Shown piece by piece: positions 7,871 through 17,655 of a stretch of DNA of 37,161 nt. The stretch's first letter is position 1; the number at the start of each line of letters is the position of its first letter. The stretch is from Acidobacteriota bacterium (GTDB lineage Bacteria; Acidobacteriota; Terriglobia; Terriglobales; Acidobacteriaceae). The notes below the pieces were generated by a model. The model saw only the letters and a list, made by a program, of their open reading frames with translations, ran no database searches and had not been told where the DNA came from. The stretch is taken from positions 1 to 37,161 of the forward strand of contig JAJZCY010000005.1 in the NCBI GenBank assembly GCA_021828835.1. The letters are read 5' to 3'. Position numbers and translations under genes: made by a program.

Positions 7871-8227
7871 TCAGGCGGCATTCAGCGGCGGACGGCCGGG
7901 CTGGTGGGGCGTCCGGGGGTGGTGGCCGCGCAGCGCGATGGGCTGCAGGCGGAACGAATTGGGGCCGGCCGGGATCATGGCCAGGGGCACCGGGGAATCG
8001 CCGACCTTGCCGTTAAAGTTCTTGAGCTTGAGCCAGGCGCAGAGCCGGGGGTCGCGAATCTCCGGCTGTCCATTCCAGAATTCCGGCTGAAGTCCGCACT
8101 GGATGCGGAGATGATCGAGCTCCAGCTCGATGACGGAGGCTTCTTTGGAGAAATAGCGCTTTGCGTTGGATGCGCCGACTTCCAGGCCGAGGACCTCACG
8201 GCCCTTGTTGTGGGTTTTGACAACCAT
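7871..8227 (-). CDS. Small hypothetical protein (118 aa)
   Basis: I do not recognise a named family. From the ATG at 8227 the product begins [21 protein letters not shown], is soluble with mixed alpha/beta character, has a central stretch ([36 protein letters not shown]) that looks like ordered protein, and ends in a Pro/His/Arg-rich tail. Support for it being real: the chosen ATG has aggaaag 5 nt upstream, codon use is like its neighbours, and a strong U-tailed terminator follows. The ORF track extends to 8392 but the upstream portion looks like non-coding leader. It is monocistronic between dapD and the rnhB promoter region. The function is unknown. Confidence 0.6.
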   Translation of the reverse strand: MVVKTHNKGREVLGLEVGASNAKRYFSKEASVIELELDHLRIQCGLQPEFWNGQPEIRDPRLCAWLKLKNFNGKVGDSPVPLAMIPAGPNSFRLQPIALRGHHPRTPHQPGRPPLNAA

Positions 8228-8586
8228 GCTTTCCTGCCGGTCGAAGATACCGGCCTTCCGATCGATGTGGGATGTGGGTAGTGTAAGGAGTTGGTTCACG
8301 GGGGGCCGCCAGTCTGTGGAGCAAATCCACCATTTGGTTCGTTTTTGGAAAACAATTCTCCGCGCTCCCAAAGGGGGAGCTGTGGAGTTCACTCTCTTTC
8401 GGCTACGCAGATCGTGCGGAAATTACCGTCGGGGTAAATGGTGCGGAGCACTACTGTGAAATTGTTCGCCACTCCCTACGATGGCTGGGGGCGAGGGAAG
8501 GTTATCCCGCATTGAAAAAGATTTGCAGGTTTTTTCCACAGGGCCTGCGTGGGACGGCAAAATCGCGCTCTTTCTATACTCGAACT
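8228..8586. other. 359-bp intergenic region between divergent genes; no gene seen
   Basis: This gap should hold the promoters of the minus-strand small gene and of rnhB. Visible elements: TACACT on the minus strand at 8280-8285, about 50 nt before the small gene's start; a short hairpin gtgga/tccac near 8326; a gctccc/gggagc hairpin near 8368; the DnaA-box-like string ttttccaca near 8533; and TATACT at 8575-8580 just before rnhB. No open frame of convincing quality was found. A small RNA is possible but unsupported. Confidence 0.4.
8575..8580 (+). promoter_or_regulatory. -10-like TATACT six nt before the rnhB start
   Basis: TATACT (5 of 6 matches to TATAAT) ends 6 nt before the ATG at 8587, with tcgaac between and no ribosome-binding site. 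This is the expected geometry for a leaderless transcript. The -35 region is poor. Confidence 0.4.
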
Positions 8587-9228
8587 ATGGCGAAATCCCC
8601 GGTATGCGGCTGGAAGCTGGAGCGTGCAGCGCGCGCTCTGGGTTTTTTGCGCATTGCCGGACTGGACGAAGTGGGCCGGGGCCCGATGTTTGGGCCGGTG
8701 GTGGCGGCGGCGGTGATTCTGCCGCTCGGCATCCGGCTGCCGGGGCTCACGGATTCGAAGCAGTTGAGCGAAAAGCTGCGCAACGAATTCGAGGCGGAGA
8801 TCAAGGCCAGCGCCATCGCGTGGTCGGTTGCCGCCATTGATGTAGAGACGATTGATCGCATCAACATTCGCCAGGCATCTCTGCTGGCCATGCGCACGGC
8901 CGTGGAGCGGCTGGCGCTGAGCCCGGACTACCTGCTGATCGATGGGTCCGACACCATCGACTGGCCTTGTCCGCAGCAGTCGGTGGTGCAGGGCGACGCA
9001 ACCAGCAAGTCGATTGCGGCGGCGAGCGTGCTGGCCAAGGTGCACCGCGACCGTCTGCTGGTGGAACTGGATGCGGTGTATCCGGGCTACGGGCTGGCGC
9101 GGCACAAGGGCTACTGCTCGCAGGAGCACCTGGAGGCGCTGGCGCGGCTGGGTCCGACGCCGCTGCACCGCAAGAGCTTTGCGCCGGTGGCGCAGACGGT
9201 GCTGCAGTTCGACGAGGCAGCGAGTTAG
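8587..9228 (+). CDS. rnhB: Ribonuclease HII
   Basis: The 213-residue protein has all the RNase HII marks: IAGLDEVGRGPMFGPVVAAAV with the first catalytic acidic pair (DE), LTDSKQLSEKLR, the aspartate in LLIDGSD, ATSKSIAAASVLAKVHRDR, and the C-terminal HKGYCSQEHLEAL / GPTPLHRKSFAPV. It nicks the RNA strand of RNA-DNA hybrids and removes single ribonucleotides from DNA, with Mg or Mn. The ORF track starts at 8512, but the conserved domain begins soon after the ATG at 8587, which sits 6 nt after a TATACT hexamer and has no ribosome-binding site. The last codons overlap one copy of the dispersed repeat. It converges with msrQ, only 26 bp away. Confidence 0.95.
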   Translation: MAKSPVCGWKLERAARALGFLRIAGLDEVGRGPMFGPVVAAAVILPLGIRLPGLTDSKQLSEKLRNEFEAEIKASAIAWSVAAIDVETIDRINIRQASLLAMRTAVERLALSPDYLLIDGSDTIDWPCPQQSVVQGDATSKSIAAASVLAKVHRDRLLVELDAVYPGYGLARHKGYCSQEHLEALARLGPTPLHRKSFAPVAQTVLQFDEAAS

Positions 9229-9233
9229 CGAGT
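9216..9233 (+). repeat. Dispersed intergenic repeat, copy b (degenerate)
   Basis: The sequence ggcagcgagttagcgagt includes the last codons and stop (TAG) of rnhB. It matches the first half of the repeat consensus with one change and shows the element can contribute a gene's stop codon. Confidence 0.35.
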
Positions 9234-9254
9234 TCTGAGCTGGCGGTTTGCTGC

Positions 9255-9896
9255 TTACCCGCGCACCGTGGCCGGCGCACCCGCTGCGCGGGCGGCGGCT
9301 TTGCGGCGCTGGAGCCAGACCTGAACGGGGCGGGCGATGAGAAGCGCGGCCAGGATCAGCGTCTCGTCCAGGGGCTTGAGAACGCCGGGCTTCACCTGCC
9401 ACCAGTAGTGAATGATTCCCGCAACCGCGGCGATGTAGACCAGGCGGTGCAGGCGCGCCCATTTCTTGCCGCCCATCTTGCGAATGGCCCAGTTGGTGGA
9501 GGTGGCGGCCAGCGGCAGCATCAGCAGCCATGCGGCCATGCCCGCAGTGACGTAGCGGCGCTTGACCACGTCGCCGAGCATGGCGTCGGGCTGAAAGCCG
9601 CAATAGAGGCCCATCCAGGTAAGCAGATGCAGCGAGGCGTAGAAGAAGGCGAAGAGGCCGAGCAGGCGGCGGAACTTGATGAGCCAGCCGAGGCGCGGCG
9701 ACAGTCGCCGCACCGGCGTGACGGCCAGGGAGATGAGCAGGATCTCCAGTGTGGCGGTGCCGGTGGTGAAGGTGATGGTCTTGGTGGGATCGGGGCCGAG
9801 CGTGTTGGTGGCGGCGCACCACAGCAGCCACAGGAAGGGCGAGAGGCAGGCGATCCAGGTAAGGGTCTTGAGCAGGATGAGGGCTTTGCGATTCAT
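9255..9896 (-). CDS. msrQ: Protein-methionine-sulfoxide reductase heme-binding subunit MsrQ
   Basis: The 213-residue polytopic membrane protein is of the YedZ/MsrQ ferric-reductase-like family. About six hydrophobic helices are visible, including LTWIACLSPFLWLLWCA, LGLFAFFYASLHLLTWMGLY, YVTAGMAAWLLMLPLAAT and RLVYIAAVAGIIHYWWQV. The helix histidines in ASLHLL, KKWARLHRLVY and GIIHYWW are the expected heme ligands. In the MsrPQ system it passes electrons from the respiratory quinone pool or flavin to periplasmic MsrP for repair of oxidised methionines. It follows msrP by 79 bp on the same strand, so the two are probably one transcript, though the gap holds a copy of the dispersed repeat. Its length and order are usual for the family. 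Confidence 0.92.
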   Translation of the reverse strand: MNRKALILLKTLTWIACLSPFLWLLWCAATNTLGPDPTKTITFTTGTATLEILLISLAVTPVRRLSPRLGWLIKFRRLLGLFAFFYASLHLLTWMGLYCGFQPDAMLGDVVKRRYVTAGMAAWLLMLPLAATSTNWAIRKMGGKKWARLHRLVYIAAVAGIIHYWWQVKPGVLKPLDETLILAALLIARPVQVWLQRRKAAARAAGAPATVRG

Positions 9897-9904
9897 GCGT
9901 GACA

Positions 9905-9934
9905 GGTCAGCGAGTCAGCAAGTCAGCGAGCCGG
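9905..9934 (+). repeat. Dispersed intergenic repeat, copy c
   Basis: ggtcagcgagtcagcaagtcagcgagccgg contains three tandem (a)GTCAGC units. It lies in the gap between msrP and msrQ, inside what should be one operon. Confidence 0.5.
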
Positions 9935-9975
9935 CAGGGTGCAGTGGCCGACTCGGCTGATTGCGCGGACGAGCT

Positions 9976-10962
<987 letters not shown>

Positions 10963-10999
10963 GATGGACCTCGCGCGGGGGGGAAGACCGCTGTTGTCC

Positions 11000-11029
11000 A
11001 TTAGACACCGCGGGGCGGGGGATGGTCAC
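11000..11029 (-). promoter_or_regulatory. Candidate sigma-70 promoter for msrPQ
   Basis: On the minus strand GTGACC (-35) and TCTAAT (-10) are separated by 18 bp. The predicted start of transcription leaves a leader of about 30 nt containing gagg before the msrP ATG. This is a consensus match by eye only. Confidence 0.4.
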
Positions 11030-11079
11030 TGTTTCTGTATGTCAGAAGAATGAATTGTTTGCGGCTGCATCAACGGCAT

Positions 11080-12525
11080 TCAGGAGGACAGCGGTGAGTT
11101 GATGTTCTGGTGCGATGCCGGTGCGAAGGGCCATTGGCGCAGGCGGCGGGCGCGAAGCAGATAAACGGCGGTGCCGGTGACGGCGATGAGTGCAGCGCCG
11201 CCAATGCCGAGCATCGCGTTGGGCCGCGCAAGAAGGATGAAGACGAATCCGCAGATCGCCACCAGCGGCGGCAGCGGGTAGAGCGGAATTTTGAAGGGCC
11301 GGGGCAGGTCGGGGCGGCGCGCCCGCAGGATCATGACGCCGAACTGTTGCAGGAAGAACTGCAAGAGGATGCGCACAATCACCAGCATGGTGATGACTTC
11401 CGCCAGCGAGAAGAAGCAGAAGACAGTAGCCACCAGGCCGAGGGCCACCAACGAGCGGTGCGGAATGCCGTGCCGGGGATGGACGGCGGCGAGGAAGCGG
11501 AAGTAGTTGCCGTCGCGGGCCGCGGCATAGGGGACGCGCGAGTAGCCGAGCAGCAGGGAGAAGACGCTGGCGAAGGCGGTCCACATGATGAGGGCGGCGA
11601 TGGTGTAGCCGGCCCAGCGGCCGAAGGCGGAGCGGGCGATGTCGGCCACCAGCTGCACGCGAACCGAGTCGCTTTGCGCGGCGTGGGTGGCCGCGTTGGG
11701 CAGCGAGGGCAGGGCCGCGAGGTTCAGCAGGATGTAAAAGCCGGCGACCGCGACGACGGAGATGAGGATGGCGCGGGGAATGGTGCGCTCGGGCTGGCGC
11801 ACCTCGCCGCCCAGAAAGCAGATGTTGTAGTAGCCCCAGTAATCGTAGGTGGCGATGAGGGTGGCATGACCGAGCCCGGCGAGCGCGAGGGCACCGCTGG
11901 CCGCGGGATGGGTGGGCAGATGCCATCCCCCAGTGGCCGCGGCGTTGGTGAAGCCGGAGGCGATGGCGCCGACGAGCGCGCACATCACACCTCCGAAGAG
12001 CACCCAGGCAGTGCGGGTGATGGAGCTGATGTTGCGGTAGAGCAGCGCGGTGACCAGCAGGCAAGCCGCGGCGGCAGCGAAGCTGGTGTAATGCAGCCCA
12101 GGCAGCGCATGCAGCGGCGCCCCGAGCAGGGCAGGGAAGAAGTAGGCGAGAAAGCTGGCCAGGCCGATGCAGCCGGAGGCGATGGAGAGCGGGGCGGAAA
12201 AGCTCAGTTGCCAGACGAAGAGAAAGCTGAGCCAGTTGCCGGCGCGCTCCGGTCCGTAGATCTCGCGCAGAAAGGCGTAGCTTCCGCCGGCGCGGGGGAA
12301 CATGGCTCCCAACTCGGCCCAGACCAGGCCGTCGGCTACCGCCATGAGGCCGCCCAGCACCCAGGCCCATACGGAGAGCCGCGCGCCAGCCGCGGCGATG
12401 ATGAGCGGGAGGGTGATGAAGGGACCCACACCAATCATCTCGAGCATGTTGAAGAGCACCGCCGGGCGGAGCCCGATGCGACGCTGAAGTGCTTCGCTCG
12501 ACGTGGTTTGTGCAGGGAAAATCAT
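11080..12525 (-). CDS. APC-family amino acid permease
   Basis: The 481-residue integral membrane protein has about twelve hydrophobic helices and the APC superfamily pattern: LFNMLEMIGVGPFITLPLIIAAAG in helix 1 (the substrate-site GxG region), WAELGAMFPRAGGSYAFLREIYG after helix 2, and a helix 6 region ATYDYWGYYNICFLGGEVRQPERTIPRAI. It likely imports an amino acid or related amine with protons or by exchange; the specific substrate cannot be read from the sequence. The start is uncertain: ATG 12525 is preferred, with GTG 12555 as an in-frame alternative ten codons upstream. It is divergent from the PIG-L gene with a very short gap, so the two share a promoter region. It ends 117 bp before the msrP start on the same strand. 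Confidence 0.85.
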   Translation of the reverse strand: MIFPAQTTSSEALQRRIGLRPAVLFNMLEMIGVGPFITLPLIIAAAGARLSVWAWVLGGLMAVADGLVWAELGAMFPRAGGSYAFLREIYGPERAGNWLSFLFVWQLSFSAPLSIASGCIGLASFLAYFFPALLGAPLHALPGLHYTSFAAAAACLLVTALLYRNISSITRTAWVLFGGVMCALVGAIASGFTNAAATGGWHLPTHPAASGALALAGLGHATLIATYDYWGYYNICFLGGEVRQPERTIPRAILISVVAVAGFYILLNLAALPSLPNAATHAAQSDSVRVQLVADIARSAFGRWAGYTIAALIMWTAFASVFSLLLGYSRVPYAAARDGNYFRFLAAVHPRHGIPHRSLVALGLVATVFCFFSLAEVITMLVIVRILLQFFLQQFGVMILRARRPDLPRPFKIPLYPLPPLVAICGFVFILLARPNAMLGIGGAALIAVTGTAVYLLRARRLRQWPFAPASHQNINSPLSS

Positions 12526-12550
12526 GGGTGGCAAGGCGCTCCCAGGATTG

Positions 12551-12556
12551 TACACT
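12551..12556 (+). promoter_or_regulatory. -10-like TACACT nine nt before the PIG-L gene
   Basis: TACACT ends 9 nt before the ATG at 12566 with only gcgaagaa-type sequence in between, so the transcript would have almost no leader. The site overlaps the alternative GTG start of the divergent permease. No -35 is evident. Confidence 0.3.
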
Positions 12557-12565
12557 GGCGAAGAA

Positions 12566-15415
12566 ATGTTCTCTTTTCTTTCCTCACGATCTCAATTTCT
12601 GGCGGTAAGTACGGCGATGGCGGGACTGCTTGCCGCGAGCGGTTCTGTGGGTGTGCGGGCGCAGGCGGACGCGAAGGCGGTTGCGGAGCTGCAGGCGGTG
12701 CCGCTGCCGCAGCCCTCGATGTATGCGCAGCCGCTGCCGGAGGATCGCGGGCAGGCGGAACTGGTGCGGGCGCTCAAGCAGCTGAACACCACGGCCAGCG
12801 TGCTCTACATTGTGGCGCATCCGGATGATGAGGATGGCGGATTGCTCACCTATCTGACGCGCGGCCTGGGCGCGAGGGCCACGCTGTTCACACTGACGCG
12901 CGGCGAGGGCGGCCAGAACGCGATGTCGGCGGAGCAGAACGACGCTCTGGGCCTGATCCGCACCGAGGAACTGCTGAAGGCTGACGAATATTATGGCGTC
13001 TCGCAGCTCTTTGGAACCGAGGCGGACTTCGGCTTCTCGAAGACCAAGGAAGAGTCGATGTCGCAATGGGGCCACGACCGCGTGCTGTACGACACGGTTC
13101 TGGCCATCCGGAAGACGCGGCCGGAGATTATCGTTGCCACGTTTGTCGGCGGGGTGTCTGACGGGCACGGGCAGCACCAGGTCTCCGGCGAGATCGCGCA
13201 GGAGGCGTTCAAGGCGGCGGCCGATCCCAAGGTCTTTCCCGATCAGTTGAAGGACGGCCTGGAGCCGTGGCAGGCGCAGGCGGTGTACTCGCGCATTCCG
13301 TTCGCGCGGGTGACGGCGCGGGGCATCTTCGACTACGCGACCGGTCACTGGGCTCCGGCGCGCTTCCATAACTATTTGACCGGGCAGTGGACGAATGGAC
13401 CGCTCTCGACGGACGTGACGGTACCGGTGGGGACGTGGGACCCGGTGCTGGGGCGGACCTACGTGCAGATCGCGCGGCAGGGCTGGGGCATGCAGAAGTC
13501 GCAGAACGGCGGCGCGAATCCCACGCTGGATGGGCCGGCGGAGTCGTCGTTCCATCTGTGGGGCGTGGCGCCGGGGGTGAGCGCGGGCAGCGGCGATACG
13601 AGCCTGTTCGACAACGCGCACGTGAAGATCGATACCAGCGTGGCAGGGCTGGCGCGGCTGGCGGGGAAGAATCTGCCGGCATGGCTCAGGAGCGGTCTGG
13701 GCCAAATCGACAGTGGGTTGCGCAATGTGGAGAGCGACTGCCGCGAGCAGGGCGGGGTGAACGGCGCGAAGGCGCTGGCGCCGATCTACCGCGAGACGCT
13801 GGACCTGTATGCACAGGTGGAGAAGAGCGATCTGAGCGGGGAGGCGAAGTCCGATCTAGGGTTCGAATTGGGCGCGAAGATCAATGAGTTTCAGACGGCG
13901 TTCCAGGAACTGCTGGGGCTCGACGTGATTGCGTTCCGCACCAAGGGCGAACCGCGACAGGGCATGGGCCCGCGCGGTGAGGGGGCCGACGAGACGCTGC
14001 GGGCGGTGACGCCCGGCGAAAGCTTCAAGGTGCAGGCGCATGTAGCGCAGGCGGGAACGGCGGCGCAGATCGACAATATCTGGCTAGCGAGCCACAGCGG
14101 ATCGCCGTGGCAGGCGAAGGCTGAGGAAGGCGTGCTGCCGGAGAATGCGCGGGTAGCGGATCGCATCTTCGATGTGCAGACGCCGGAGAGTGCGCAGTCC
14201 ACCAAGCCGTACTTCACGCGGCCGAACAGCGAGCAGCCATACTACGACATCTCGAATCCCGCGTGGCGGCTGCGGCCGTTGATGCCCTGGCCGCTGGATG
14301 CGTGGGTGGAGTTCAGCTTCGAGGGGCTGCCGATCCGCATCGGCGGAGTGGTGCAGACGTTGCAGCGCGAGACCGGACCGGGGGGCATCTACGCACCGCT
14401 GGTGGTGACGCCGAAGGTGGGAGTGAGCGTGCAACCAGAGGCGCGGCTGCTGCCGCTGGATGGCTCGCCGCTGCCGGTGCACGTGACGGTACAGACGCAG
14501 CAGGCGGCGCAGGGTACGGTGACGCTGAAGCTGCCGCAGGGGTGGACGGCGACACCTGAGCAGGCGCAGTTTGCACGCAGCAGCGCGGGCGATACGGCTC
14601 CGCTGGACTTTCTGGTGAAGCCGGCCAGTGCGGGCGTGGGGGCTTATTCGATCGAGGCCGTGGCCCAGGTGAACGGAACGAGCTACACGACGGGCTGGCA
14701 CAACGTGAGCTATGCGGGACTGCTGCCCTACAACCAGTTCAAGCCGGCGGTGCTGCGCACGCGCAAGGTGGACGTGAAGGTAGCGCCGGGGCTGCGCGTG
14801 GGTTACGTGATGGGCACCGGCGACACGGTGCCGGATGCCATCCAGCAACTGGGCGTGACGCCGCATCTGCTCACCGACGCGGAGTTGCAATCGGCCGACC
14901 TGTCGCAGTGGAACACCATCGTGATCGGCATTCGCGCCTACTCGTCGCGGCCGGTTCTGGCGATGGTGCAGCCGCGGCTGAACGAATACGTGCGCAACGG
15001 CGGGACGCTGGTGGTGCAGTACCAGAGCGCGAACTTCCCGGCGCCGCTGCCGCTGGCGATGGGGCGGATTCCGGAGCGGGTGATCCAGGAGAACGATCCG
15101 GTGAAGATTCTGGATGCTTCGAGCAAGGTGCTGAATTGGCCGGACAAGATCACCAGCGCCGACTTCAATGGGTGGTACGAGGAGCGGGGCCACTCGTTCC
15201 TGGATAGCTGGGCACCGGGGTACACGGCGCTGACCGAGACCGCCGATCCGGGGCAGTCGCCGCAGCGCGGCGGCTGGCTGGTGGCACACCCGGGCAAGGG
15301 CACATATATCTACATTGCCTATGCGCTCTACCGGCAACTGCCGGAGCTGGTGCCGGGGTCGTATCGGATTCTGGCCAATCTGCTGAGTGCCGGGCACGAA
15401 GGCGCCGGGCAATAG
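12566..15415 (+). CDS. Large exported PIG-L (LmbE-like) deacetylase-family protein
   Basis: The 949-residue protein has an N-terminal signal peptide (cleavage near VRAQA, residue 33). The PIG-L domain follows, with the zinc motif AHPDDED at residues 84-90, TRGEGGQN and RTEELLKADEYYGV, and the third ligand region DGHGQHQ near 198-204. PIG-L enzymes remove acetyl groups from N-acetylglucosamine-type substrates. The middle part (about 480-740) is beta-rich and probably holds immunoglobulin-like domains (VTVQTQQAAQGTVTLKLPQGW). The C-terminal ~200 residues, from about 744, look like a class-I glutamine-amidotransferase-like/ThuA-like fold (TDAELQSADLSQWNTIVIG, RNGGTLVVQYQ). This long form is a periplasmic or surface protein, perhaps acting on cell-envelope or polymer glycans; the exact substrate is unknown. 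I chose the ATG at 12566 because the signal peptide begins there. Confidence 0.85.
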   Translation: MFSFLSSRSQFLAVSTAMAGLLAASGSVGVRAQADAKAVAELQAVPLPQPSMYAQPLPEDRGQAELVRALKQLNTTASVLYIVAHPDDEDGGLLTYLTRGLGARATLFTLTRGEGGQNAMSAEQNDALGLIRTEELLKADEYYGVSQLFGTEADFGFSKTKEESMSQWGHDRVLYDTVLAIRKTRPEIIVATFVGGVSDGHGQHQVSGEIAQEAFKAAADPKVFPDQLKDGLEPWQAQAVYSRIPFARVTARGIFDYATGHWAPARFHNYLTGQWTNGPLSTDVTVPVGTWDPVLGRTYVQIARQGWGMQKSQNGGANPTLDGPAESSFHLWGVAPGVSAGSGDTSLFDNAHVKIDTSVAGLARLAGKNLPAWLRSGLGQIDSGLRNVESDCREQGGVNGAKALAPIYRETLDLYAQVEKSDLSGEAKSDLGFELGAKINEFQTAFQELLGLDVIAFRTKGEPRQGMGPRGEGADETLRAVTPGESFKVQAHVAQAGTAAQIDNIWLASHSGSPWQAKAEEGVLPENARVADRIFDVQTPESAQSTKPYFTRPNSEQPYYDISNPAWRLRPLMPWPLDAWVEFSFEGLPIRIGGVVQTLQRETGPGGIYAPLVVTPKVGVSVQPEARLLPLDGSPLPVHVTVQTQQAAQGTVTLKLPQGWTATPEQAQFARSSAGDTAPLDFLVKPASAGVGAYSIEAVAQVNGTSYTTGWHNVSYAGLLPYNQFKPAVLRTRKVDVKVAPGLRVGYVMGTGDTVPDAIQQLGVTPHLLTDAELQSADLSQWNTIVIGIRAYSSRPVLAMVQPRLNEYVRNGGTLVVQYQSANFPAPLPLAMGRIPERVIQENDPVKILDASSKVLNWPDKITSADFNGWYEERGHSFLDSWAPGYTALTETADPGQSPQRGGWLVAHPGKGTYIYIAYALYRQLPELVPGSYRILANLLSAGHEGAGQ

Positions 15416-15827
15416 GCGCGTCCCTGGAGCGGTAGACGTGCCGTTCCGTCTTGCGGCGGCTGTTCCCAGCGGTGTTGCGGGGCTGCGCTTGGTTGGCCGC
15501 CAATGATCCTCCTGAATTGCCTCTGCGCGCAGGGGTGCGAGGAGCGTCTCAGCTCCGCGCGGGACGGGCTTCGTGTGCAAAAGAGGCTCTGTTGGACCCT
15601 GTCGCCAATTGTGAAAAATGCGTGAATTCGTCATCTATTCACAATTCTTTGCAACTCTGGATGCGGAACAAAGCAGTGATATCCGATTGCTTCGGAATGC
15701 CCTCGGAGTCTCCGTACCTGATATGGACCTGAATCGTGTTTCGATGTTCGACAAGTTCCGGACGCCGCGTAGCGGCGCATCGGCAACCCAGATCCAAGAT
15801 TCTTCCCAACGCAAAGAGAGAGGCCTA
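15416..15827 (+). other. 412-bp intergenic region upstream of the porin-like gene; contains a 9-bp inverted repeat
   Basis: No convincing gene is present. The ORF-track extension of the next gene to 15618 has non-protein-like composition in this part, and the real start at 15828 has a strong ribosome-binding site. The most distinct element is aattgtgaa (15607-15615) / ttcacaatt (15638-15646), a perfect 9-bp inverted repeat with 22 nt between arms, about 180 bp before the start codon. It may be an operator or a hairpin. Confidence 0.45.
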
Positions 15828-17627
15828 ATGAACTTTCGATGGAAGGCAGCTGCAGCAACCCTGTTGGCGGCCAGTGTTGTTGTTTCGTACGCGCAGAGTG
15901 GCGATAGCGCTGCCGCTCAGAAGAAACACACGGCCCGCAAAAGCCAGAAGCCTGCCCAACCCTCGGTGCAAGACCAGATCGACGCGCTGCGCATGCAGTT
16001 GCAGACCGAGATCGACAGCCTGAAGACCGAGTTGCAGCAGAAGGACCAGCAACTGAAGCAGGCCCAGGACACCGCCAGCCAGGCGCAGACGGCGGCGCAG
16101 AAGGCGCAGCAGGCCGCCGATGAGCAACAGCAGGCGGTGACGGAGAACAAGCAGTCGGTCTCGGCGCTGCAGTCCTCGGTGTCGGATATGAAGGGCACGC
16201 AGGCGTCGCTGGCCTCGACCATCTCGGACGAGACTTCCAAGATCAAGAAGGAAGTGAACAGTCCGGAAGGGATCCACTACAAGGGCATCACCATCTCGCC
16301 GGCGGGCAGCTTCCTGGCGGCCGAAACCGATTGGCGCAGCGGCGCCACGGGCGGCGGCCTGAACACCGCATTTACGGGGGTTCCGCTGCAGAATTCCCAG
16401 GCCTACCAGATGAGCGAGTTCACCGGCACGGGACGCCAGTCGCGCATTGCCCTGCGGGCGACCGGCAAGCTGGCCAACATGATCCTGACCGGCTACTACG
16501 AGATGGACTGGCTGGGTACCGGGATCACCTCGAACAACAACCAGTCGAACAGCTACGTAGTGCGCATGCGCCAACTGTGGGCGGATGCGGCGCTGAGCAA
16601 CGGCTGGGACTTCTCCGGCGGCCAGGGCTGGTCGCTGGTGGCGGAGACCACGCAGGGCCTCAAGCGCGGCACAGAGATTCTGCCGGCCACCATCGACCCG
16701 CAGTACGAAGCCGGCTTTGTGTGGACGCGGCAGTACAGCTTCCGGGTGACGAAGTCGATCGACAACCGCTACTTCATGGGCGTTTCGGTGGAGAACGCGC
16801 AGACGCTGAATCCGGCCGGGCAGAACCTGCCCGCCAACTATCTCTTTGGCTCGACCGGCACCGGCGGGGGTCTGCTCAACCCGACGGCGAACTACTCCTT
16901 CAACTACACGCCGGATTTCGTGGCCAAATTGGCGATGGAGCCGGGCTGGGGCCACTGGGAACTGTTCGGCCTGGGCCGCTCGTTCCGCGATCGCATCTAT
17001 CCGACCACTGGCTCGCCTTACAACAAGGTTGTGTGGGGCGGCGGGGTAGGCGGCGGCGTGCGCGGACCGGTGCTTAGCAGCAGGAAGGCCTTCGTCTACC
17101 TGAAAGGACTGTATGGGCAGGGGGTAGGCCGTTACGGCTCGTCGACGATCGCCGATGTTACGGTCCGTCCCGATGGCTCACTGTCGCCGCTGCACGGTTT
17201 TTCGAGCCTGGGCGGTGTGGAGCTTGACCCGATCAAGCGGCTGATGATCTACATCGACTACGGCGGCGACTACATCGGCCGTGACTGGACGATGGCGAAC
17301 GGCAAGGAAGTGGGCTACGGCACCTACAGCGCCGACATGTCGGGCTGCACGACCGAGCCGACGACGGTCAGCGCGGCGGGAGCCTCGGGCGGCGCGCCCA
17401 CCACTCCGGCCCATTGCACCGCCAACAACAAGGACGTGCAGGAGTTCACCTCCGGCTACTGGTACGACCTCTACAGCGGACCGAAGGGCCGGCTGCGCCA
17501 GGGTCTGCAATACAGCTACATCCGCCGCGATCTGTGGTCCGGCAACGGCGGCGCGACGAACCCCGGCGGCGGCGCTTACGGTGGCGACAACATGGTGTTC
17601 ACCTCGTTCCGCTACTACCTGCCATAA
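15828..17627 (+). CDS. Outer-membrane porin-like beta-barrel with N-terminal coiled coil
   Basis: The 599-residue protein has a signal peptide (cleavage near VSYAQ, residue 23), a basic Ala/Lys/Gln-rich linker, then about 95 residues of heptad-patterned coiled coil (DALRMQLQTEIDSLKTEL through AQKAQQAADEQQQ to SKIKKEV). From about residue 150 it consists of alternating short hydrophobic strands rich in Gly, Tyr, Trp and Asn, ending FTSFRYYLP, as expected for an outer-membrane beta-barrel. The coiled coil may trimerise and anchor to peptidoglycan or span the periplasm, as in porins with SLH-like or coiled-coil stalks. I cannot name a transported substrate. The ATG at 15828 is preceded by gagagagg at ideal spacing. 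A perfect 16-bp hairpin follows the stop. Confidence 0.75.
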   Translation: MNFRWKAAAATLLAASVVVSYAQSGDSAAAQKKHTARKSQKPAQPSVQDQIDALRMQLQTEIDSLKTELQQKDQQLKQAQDTASQAQTAAQKAQQAADEQQQAVTENKQSVSALQSSVSDMKGTQASLASTISDETSKIKKEVNSPEGIHYKGITISPAGSFLAAETDWRSGATGGGLNTAFTGVPLQNSQAYQMSEFTGTGRQSRIALRATGKLANMILTGYYEMDWLGTGITSNNNQSNSYVVRMRQLWADAALSNGWDFSGGQGWSLVAETTQGLKRGTEILPATIDPQYEAGFVWTRQYSFRVTKSIDNRYFMGVSVENAQTLNPAGQNLPANYLFGSTGTGGGLLNPTANYSFNYTPDFVAKLAMEPGWGHWELFGLGRSFRDRIYPTTGSPYNKVVWGGGVGGGVRGPVLSSRKAFVYLKGLYGQGVGRYGSSTIADVTVRPDGSLSPLHGFSSLGGVELDPIKRLMIYIDYGGDYIGRDWTMANGKEVGYGTYSADMSGCTTEPTTVSAAGASGGAPTTPAHCTANNKDVQEFTSGYWYDLYSGPKGRLRQGLQYSYIRRDLWSGNGGATNPGGGAYGGDNMVFTSFRYYLP

Positions 17628-17648
17628 GCAGCGAGTCAGCAGGTTCGC
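17628..17648 (+). repeat. Dispersed intergenic repeat, copy d
   Basis: gcagcgagtcagcaggttcgc starts one base after the porin-like gene's stop codon and precedes its hairpin terminator. It matches the repeat consensus. Confidence 0.5.
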
Positions 17649-17655
17649 AAGAAGT

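Noticed and set aside
8531-8540. DnaA-box-like ttttccaca upstream of rnhB
   Set aside because: A single near-match with no cluster of boxes, no AT-rich unwinding region and no dnaA/dnaN nearby; not an origin.
11110-12828. Plus-strand 572-aa ORF opposite the permease
   Set aside because: Gly/Glu/Asp/Arg-rich shadow of a membrane-protein gene; it also runs into the PIG-L gene in another frame.
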